Source of the DNA: Reticulitermes lucifugus
Taxonomy: Eukaryota; Arthropoda; Insecta; Blattodea; Rhinotermitidae
DNA: 30,367 nt
NCBI GenBank assembly: GCA_026260175.1
Contig: JAKCWW010000970.1
Coordinates: forward strand, 1,096 to 31,462
Reading direction: 5' to 3'
The translations under genes and the position numbers were made by a program. Position 1 is the first letter of the stretch; each line of letters starts with the position of its first letter. Under the pieces are notes generated by a model that was given only the letters and a program-made list of their open reading frames with translations, had not been told where the DNA came from and made no database searches. Shown piece by piece: positions 30,011-30,367 of the stretch.

Positions 30011-30367
30011 AGCCTGATAAATAAATTCCACATCCCCACGCCCTATTTAGTTAAGACCCATTTTGGTGCGTTCACAGATCATAAGCTTTCCCAGTAATAA
30101 TTTTTGCATTCATGATCTCAACAACGCCTTACAATTTCCCCTCCACCCATCTCATCAGCCCTAATTTGATCAACTAAGTAATATCTGGTAAAGGGTTAAA
30201 TTATAAACCAGAAGTTATGCAACTGTACCATATAATCTTTTGACAATGGTTTAACATGTGAAACATCACTAACATGTACCAGGATTTCACATTGTTGACA
30301 TCGTGCATCTTCGTCATATTAAATTAAATTTTTCAGACCAACTGATGCACCATTAAAACCACTTTTT
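30011..30367. other. Non-coding stretch to window end
   Basis: No gene or repeat family was recognised. Confidence 0.5.

Noticed and set aside
1-30367. Endogenous virus or prokaryotic gene cluster
   Set aside because: No capsid, polymerase, integrase or operon-like frames were seen on either strand.

Overview
The window looks like about 30 kb of non-coding DNA from an arthropod nuclear genome. It is AT-rich and has no open frame longer than about 106 codons. It has no operon-like layout, no rRNA or intact tRNA gene, and no CRISPR array. The repeats (tRNA-headed SINEs, a LINE tail, pogo-like and hAT-like fragments, palindromic 'TTCTGGG...CATCAGG' modules) resemble repeats I associate with cockroach and termite genomes. 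That taxonomic guess is from memory and is only tentative.

I found no host gene I would defend. Almost everything interpretable is mobile-element debris. (1) There are about a dozen tRNA-derived SINE copies with visible pol III A and B boxes, in at least five families, at 1-126, 3221-3440, 4505-4829, 7706-7850, 8600-8787, 9003-9145, 11085-11269, 12395-12800 (a tandem pair), 23911-24176, 25523-25736, 26541-26754, 26903-27110, 28920-29022 and perhaps 29870-30010. Three families with different heads share one central module. (2) A broken LINE reverse transcriptase C-terminus lies at 18458-18751. (3) Short inverted-repeat DNA elements lie at 5512-5746 and 14432-14769 (a pogo-like MITE inside an AT microsatellite), with a further inverted-repeat element at 18816-19300. 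(4) Eight short modules at 1042-1249, 8821-8893, 13008-13075, 15583-15758, 18275-18333, 21855-21955, 25041-25080 and 29695-29730 resemble Penelope-like element terminal repeats. Five of them carry a recognisable 'CTGANGA - N - hairpin - GAAAC' core like a hammerhead ribozyme, and the hairpin pairing is kept although its sequence differs between copies. This is the most interesting signal here.

Local tandem structure includes a 37-bp minisatellite (17591-17798) whose unit contains CACGTG, a 39-bp GTG-rich minisatellite (22915-23085), a 269-bp tandem dimer (13577-14060), a 160-bp tandem duplication (9239-9555) and several microsatellites. The stretches between these are AT-rich sequence in which I recognise nothing. 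The elements do not form a pathway. The window reads as an intergenic or intronic region filled by successive insertions of varying age.
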